Shown: piece after piece, positions 15,249 through 18,950 of the stretch
Layout: each line of letters opens with the position of its first letter
Position numbering within the stretch: position 1 is the stretch's first letter
From: Bermanella sp034112325
GTDB lineage: Bacteria; Pseudomonadota; Gammaproteobacteria; Pseudomonadales; Oceanobacteraceae
NCBI GenBank assembly: GCA_034112325.1
Contig: JAWUVO010000034.1
Location: 1-18,950, forward strand
Direction of reading: 5' to 3'
DNA length: 18,950 nt
Position numbers and translations under genes: made by a program
The notes under the pieces: model-generated
Databases searched by the model: none
Told to the model about the DNA's origin: nothing
What the model saw: the letters and a program-made list of their open reading frames with translations, nothing else

Positions 15249-16250
15249 CTACGCCTTCAATACAACTCTAAATCTTGGGCTGCCATTTTCTAAACGGTCA
15301 ACCGCGTCATTCACATCGACCATATCAAATGTTTCAACTTTAGCTTCAATATTATGACGCGCTGCAAATTCAAGCATTTCAGCCATTACCGCTGGACTGC
15401 CCACAGGTGAAGAAGATATAGACCGTTGAGCAGACATCATTGACAATATATTAATTTTTACCGGTTCAATAACAGCACCTACAAAATGTAAACGACCCTT
15501 AGCTTTAAGTGTTCCGATATAAGCATTCCAGTCTAAACCAACATTTACAGTAGAAATAATTAGGTCGAAACAATAACCAGCATTATTAAGTGCTTCAGGA
15601 TCGGTACTGCTTAATGTTTTATGCGCTCCTAGTTCAAGTGCCTGTACAACCTTAGACTCCGAAGATGTGAAAGCCGTAACCTCACCACCCCAAGCGTTTA
15701 GAAATTTAAGCGCCATGTGACCTAAGCCACCAATGCCAATCACAGCAACTTTAGCGGTGGGCTTAACATCAAATTGCACCAGTGGGTTATAAACCGTAAC
15801 ACCACCACAGAATAATGGTCCTGCTGTTTCGCTGCTTATATTGTCGGGCAATGCAACCACACTAGCCGCTTGAGCTCTTACCTTATCAGCAAAGCCGCCG
15901 TGGCGACCTATTATGGTTCCTTGTGCTGAGGCACATAAGTTATGATCGCCTTCCATACAAGTATTACATTCATTGCAGTAACCGGAATGCCAACCTAGAC
16001 CCACTCTATCCCCTTGTTTAAAGCTTTTTACATGTTTGCCTACCGCACTAATACGGCCGGCTACTTCATGGCCAGGTACAAACGGATAGCGTGTCATGCC
16101 CCATTCGTTGTTGATCATGCTTAAATCGCTATGACAAATGCCACAGTAATCAACCGCTATCTCAACATCATGATCGTCTAATTCACCAGGGTCATATTCA
16201 AACGGTTCTAACTTTCCACCTGCTTTCATTACGGCATAAGCTTTGATCAT
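15249..16250 (-). CDS. Zinc-dependent NAD(P) alcohol dehydrogenase
   Basis: A 333-residue medium-chain dehydrogenase of the cinnamyl-alcohol/YahK-like group. Catalytic zinc ligands are Cys36 (DYCGICHSD), His61-Glu62 (VPGHEVAGR) and Cys148 (PLFCGG). The structural zinc is held by Cys92, 95, 98 and 106 (YCNECNTCMEGDHNLC). The nucleotide loop is GIGGLGHMA (172-180); the second strand is followed by TSSES rather than an acidic residue, which favours NADPH. Such enzymes often reduce aldehydes broadly. It is convergent with the VOC gene and shares its terminator. It is divergent from the BMP gene across a 349-base gap. It could protect against aldehydes formed by the FAD enzyme, but that is inference. 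Confidence 0.92.
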   Translation of the reverse strand: MIKAYAVMKAGGKLEPFEYDPGELDDHDVEIAVDYCGICHSDLSMINNEWGMTRYPFVPGHEVAGRISAVGKHVKSFKQGDRVGLGWHSGYCNECNTCMEGDHNLCASAQGTIIGRHGGFADKVRAQAASVVALPDNISSETAGPLFCGGVTVYNPLVQFDVKPTAKVAVIGIGGLGHMALKFLNAWGGEVTAFTSSESKVVQALELGAHKTLSSTDPEALNNAGYCFDLIISTVNVGLDWNAYIGTLKAKGRLHFVGAVIEPVKINILSMMSAQRSISSSPVGSPAVMAEMLEFAARHNIEAKVETFDMVDVNDAVDRLENGSPRFRVVLKA

Positions 16251-16599
16251 TTTTTAACTCTCATTAAATAAGTGGGTGAGAACGGCTGTTTTAACAACAG
16301 TATTTTACTCATATTACTATTATATAATATACAGATTACTTGAAGTATTTATAAAAACCCTGACACTTTCTGCATGCCTATAATTTTTAAAATTTTTAGT
16401 GCATTTACAGCTTTACCTCTACATTGTCAGCTAGTATTAATAGTAAGCTACATTGCAAATTACAAATCAAAAGGCCCATTAAGTCTTATTATCGCGCTGA
16501 TAACAGTTAACTTTAATATACCAAAATAGACCAAGTGGACAGATTACCATTACTAGTGACAATAACTAGAAAAGTTTTATACAAATTTAGGAGTATTTT
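16251..16599. promoter_or_regulatory. 349-base divergent control region
   Basis: AT-rich gap between the alcohol dehydrogenase (minus) and BMP gene (plus). It contains TATAAT at 16323-16328 without a well-spaced -35. There are short inverted repeats CTGTT/AACAG (near 16286-16300), TTATC-GCGCT-GATAA (16489-16503) and CTAGT-GACAATA-ACTAG (16553-16569), and a strong AGGAG ribosome-binding site at 16589-16593, six bases before the BMP start. The promoters of both genes must lie here, but I cannot place them exactly. A 51-codon frame at 16374-16529 has no ribosome-binding site and is not accepted as a gene. Confidence 0.4.
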
Positions 16600-17691
16600 A
16601 TGCTTAAAAATAATGTTTGCTCCAAATTATTGATCATTGTGTCATTAACTTTAGGCTGGGCTATCGGTCAATCAGCCATAGCCCAAAACGATCCTTTAAA
16701 AGTAGGCTTCGTTTACGTTGGTCCTGTTGGCGACTACGGATGGTCGTACGAGCACAACCAAGGCCGTTTAGACGCTCAGGAATATTTTGGCGATAAAGTA
16801 AAAACTACTTACGTTGAGCAAGTGCCAGAAGGTGCCGATGCAGAACGTGTTATTAATCAAATGGCTCGAAATGGACATGACATTATTTTCACTACTTCAT
16901 TTGGTTACATGAACCCAACCATCAACGTAGCAAAGAACTTTCCACAAGTAATATTTGAACATGCTACTGGTTATAAGCGTAGTGAGAACGTTTCTACTTA
17001 TATAATACGAACCTACGAAGGTCGTTACGTATCGGGTATTGCTGCAGGTTTAGAAACAAACAGTAATATTATTGGTTATATTGCTTCATTTCCTATTCCA
17101 GAAGTTATACGTGATATTAATGCTGTATACATGGCAGCCAAATCGGTTAACCCAGATGTTAAAATAAAAATCATGTGGGTAAGTACTTGGTACGACCCTG
17201 TTAAGGAAAATGAAGCCGCTAATGCGTTAATTGATCAAGGGGTGGATGTAATTATTCAGCATACAGATAGCCCTGTTCCACTAGCTGCGGCAGAAAAACG
17301 TAATATAAGGGCTATTGGACAAGCATCAGACATGAGTAAATTTGCGCCTAATGCACATATATTTTCAGTTCAGAATAAGTGGTCTAGCCATTACATAAAA
17401 ACAATTCAAGAGGTAATGGATAAAACTTGGGTGGCAGAAGATTTTTGGGGTGGCTTTAAAGAAAAGATGTTATTAATTTCTTCTGTAAACGATAACCTAC
17501 CAAAGTCTACACAAGAAGCCATCGCTAAATCATTTAATGATATTAAGTCTGGAAAATTTAAACCGTTCACAGGTCCAATTTACGATAATCAAGGTAATCT
17601 AGTAGTTAAAGCTGGACACTCCCTAACTGACGAAGAGTTAGCTAAAGTAAACTGGTATGTAAAAGGAATAGACGCCACTATTCCAAAATAA
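16600..17691 (+). CDS. BMP-family ABC transporter substrate-binding protein
   Basis: A 363-residue periplasmic binding protein of the BMP (basic membrane protein/PnrA-like) family. Residues 1-28 form a signal peptide (LLIIVSLTLGWAIGQSAIA, cut before Gln29); there is no lipobox cysteine, so it is soluble periplasmic rather than a lipoprotein. The mature protein starts with KVGFVYVGPVGDYGWSYEHN, typical of the family, and has EVIRDINAVYMAAKSVNPD and DVIIQHTDSP in the two lobes. Known BMP proteins bind purine nucleosides and related compounds for ABC import. No permease or ATPase gene is in the window, so partners may lie further right or elsewhere. A strong AGGAG site precedes the ATG. It is followed after 27 bases by the molybdopterin oxidoreductase, so they are probably co-transcribed. 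Confidence 0.9.
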   Translation: MLKNNVCSKLLIIVSLTLGWAIGQSAIAQNDPLKVGFVYVGPVGDYGWSYEHNQGRLDAQEYFGDKVKTTYVEQVPEGADAERVINQMARNGHDIIFTTSFGYMNPTINVAKNFPQVIFEHATGYKRSENVSTYIIRTYEGRYVSGIAAGLETNSNIIGYIASFPIPEVIRDINAVYMAAKSVNPDVKIKIMWVSTWYDPVKENEAANALIDQGVDVIIQHTDSPVPLAAAEKRNIRAIGQASDMSKFAPNAHIFSVQNKWSSHYIKTIQEVMDKTWVAEDFWGGFKEKMLLISSVNDNLPKSTQEAIAKSFNDIKSGKFKPFTGPIYDNQGNLVVKAGHSLTDEELAKVNWYVKGIDATIPK

Positions 17692-17718
17692 TTATTTTCT
17701 AAAAATAAGGTAATTAAA

Positions 17719-18363
17719 ATGGAAATTTTGACTAAAAAAACTTATTGTAGAATCTGTGAAGCACATTGCGGTCTTGAAGTAGACATATCTTCAGAGCAGA
17801 GAATTTTATCTGTTAAGCCTGACAAGACCCATCCTGTTTCTAAAGGTTATGCGTGTATTAAAGGCACAGCAGCTGGTGCTTTGCATAATGATCCTGATCG
17901 TATTAATTATCCAATGAAACGTGTCAGTGGCAAGTTAACAAGAATTAGCTGGGATCAAGCCATTAGTGAAATTGGTGTCAAGGTAAAAGACTTAAGAAAA
18001 AATCATGGTAATCGTTCAATTGCTATGTATCAAGGTAACCCCTCTTTTTTTAGCTTTCAAAACATAATGTACTCGTCTGCATTTTTAGAGTCACTTAACT
18101 CTGAAAACATGTTTGCCTCGCATTCGGTTGACGGTAATAACAAATATGAAGCTGCTACTCAATTTTTTGGACGTTCTATGGTTCATCCTGTTCCCGACCT
18201 AGGAAATATTAATTTTTTTATGTGCTTTGGATCAAATCCAATTACTAGCCAAATGTCGATTATTCAAGTATTAAACCCGCTACAAAAATTTAAAGATATA
18301 GAGGAGCGCGGCGGTAAAGTATTTTTGTTGACCCTCGTAAAACAGAAACTGCAAAAAAAGTAG
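17719..18363 (+). CDS. Molybdopterin oxidoreductase, N-terminal part (frameshifted)
   Basis: The first 214 codons of a molybdopterin/4Fe-4S oxidoreductase. The N-terminal cluster domain has Cys10, Cys13, Cys17 and Cys46 (CX2CX3CX28C), followed by KGTAAGALHNDPDRI and SWDQAISEIG, as in the DMSO-reductase superfamily. No cysteine occupies the usual metal-ligand region; ASHSVDGNNKY (133-143) offers Ser or Asp instead. There is no twin-arginine signal, so the enzyme is probably cytoplasmic. Real homology stops at residue 203 (GGKVF); the last 11 codons are out of frame and end at TAG 18361. The same protein resumes in another frame (next entries). It lies 27 bases behind the BMP gene, with AAGG as ribosome-binding site. 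The substrate is unknown. Confidence 0.85.
   Translation: MEILTKKTYCRICEAHCGLEVDISSEQRILSVKPDKTHPVSKGYACIKGTAAGALHNDPDRINYPMKRVSGKLTRISWDQAISEIGVKVKDLRKNHGNRSIAMYQGNPSFFSFQNIMYSSAFLESLNSENMFASHSVDGNNKYEAATQFFGRSMVHPVPDLGNINFFMCFGSNPITSQMSIIQVLNPLQKFKDIEERGGKVFLLTLVKQKLQKK
18322..18326 (+). other. One-base frameshift site in T5 run
   Basis: Reading GGKVF then GTT GAC CCT CGT requires six T where the sequence has five (18322-18326). With one more T the protein continues VFFVDPRKTETAKK, the conserved 'DPRKTETAK' block of molybdopterin enzymes. Causes could be a homopolymer sequencing error, a real mutation, or slippage; a -1 slip on TTT TTG would give almost the same protein. Confidence 0.85.
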
Positions 18364-18950
18364 GTGAGCAATTATTTATTAAACCAGGTACAGACGTGTA
18401 TCTTTTACTTGCCATGCTACATGTCATCACTCATGAAAATATTTTTGATAAACATTACGCATATAGGTATGCCGATGGTGTTGATGAGTTTATTGAAAAT
18501 GCTAAATATTGGACACCTGAACAGGTAGCTGAAATAACAGGAATAAACGCCGATTATATTCGTAAAACGGCTGCTGAGTTCCGTGACGCTGATGGTGCGG
18601 CACTATACATGTCTACTGGGGTTAACATGGGACCATTTGGCACACTGTCGTATTGGCTAGTGCAGGGGTTAAATTTTATTACTGGCAACATAGATCGAAA
18701 AGGTGGCTTGCTATTACCACGGGGAGTTTTTGATGCCGTTAAACTGGCGGAAATAATTGGCCTTGGAGGATTTGATAAACACAGAACATTAGTTGGAAAA
18801 TGGCATAGGGTGGCGGGCTGTTTTCCATCATCTACTCTGGCGGAAGAAATTGAAGTAGAGCACCCAAGTAAAATTCGCGCATTATTTGTTTCAGCCGGAA
18901 ACCCTGTGCACTCGTTGCCTAATGGCCAAGCTCTAGAAGCCGCGTTAAAA
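18327..18950 (+). CDS. Molybdopterin oxidoreductase, continuation (open at window end)
   Basis: 208 codons without a stop continue the same enzyme in the shifted frame to the right edge of the window. It begins VDPRKTETAKKVGEQLFIKP and GTDVYLLLAMLHVI, the standard cofactor-binding block after the Rossmann-like half. It continues with WTPEQVAEITGINADYIRK and STGVNMGPFGTLSYW, then LNFITGNIDRKGGLLLPRG, which forms part of the molybdopterin-binding cleft. The final residues IRALFVSAGNPVHSLPNGQ match the 'GNP' block of the family. The rest, including the C-terminal cofactor-binding domain, lies beyond the window. On its own this piece has no proper start and would be a gene fragment; read together with the preceding part it is one enzyme. 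Confidence 0.8.

Noticed and set aside
16374..16529. 51-codon open frame with a hydrophobic product in the ADH-BMP gap
   Set aside because: No ribosome-binding site before the ATG, AT-rich sequence, and no recognisable family; most likely a chance frame in a control region.
1..18950. Mobile element, CRISPR array or tRNA gene
   Set aside because: I found no spaced direct repeats, terminal repeats, transposase or integrase frames, or cloverleaf-like sequence in the gaps.

Overview
The window looks like chromosomal DNA of an AT-rich gammaproteobacterium, probably marine. The strongest clue is the sdhE-ygfX pair transcribed divergently from ygfZ, an arrangement known from gammaproteobacteria. 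An HDOD-domain gene behind ygfZ, a RhlE-type helicase, ArfB, a DUF4442 thioesterase-like protein and a MaoC hydratase fit a Cellvibrionales/Spongiibacteraceae-like lineage, but I cannot fix the genus from sequence alone. I see no tRNA, rRNA, integrase, transposase, CRISPR array or phage gene.

Left part (1-1030): the 3' end of one outer-membrane beta-barrel gene, then a complete second one that resembles the myxobacterial-type 'outer membrane beta-barrel domain' family. A perfect inverted repeat with T-runs on both sides closes the block and also serves the convergent cvfB gene.

Housekeeping part (1049-11578): cvfB (RNA-binding S1-like protein), then tpm, ygfX and sdhE on the minus strand, with sdhE first in the transcription order. 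Divergent from these run ygfZ, an HDOD signalling protein, a membrane-anchored coiled-coil protein of unknown function, a GNAT acetyltransferase, a DUF4442 hotdog protein and an alpha/beta hydrolase. The hydrolase ends 4 bases from a convergent minus-strand group. In transcription order that group is arfB, a RhlE-type DEAD-box helicase, a small LETM1-like protein and a MaoC hydratase. Three of these four (ArfB, RhlE-like, LETM1-like) belong to families linked to ribosomes.

Right part (11579-18950): a candidate catabolic region that by eye is more AT-rich. An FAD-dependent amine-oxidase-like enzyme is followed by an aldehyde dehydrogenase and a PhnB-like VOC protein, closed by a hairpin terminator that overlaps the VOC stop codon. 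A convergent zinc alcohol dehydrogenase follows. After a 349-base divergent gap come a periplasmic BMP-family (nucleoside-type) solute-binding protein and a molybdopterin/4Fe-4S oxidoreductase that runs off the window. The oxidoreductase gene carries a one-base frameshift in a T5 run near 18322. The working idea is uptake of a nitrogen-containing solute, oxidative deamination to an aldehyde, and oxidation or reduction of that aldehyde. The substrate is unknown. A cluster of short inverted repeats upstream of the FAD enzyme may be the operator.
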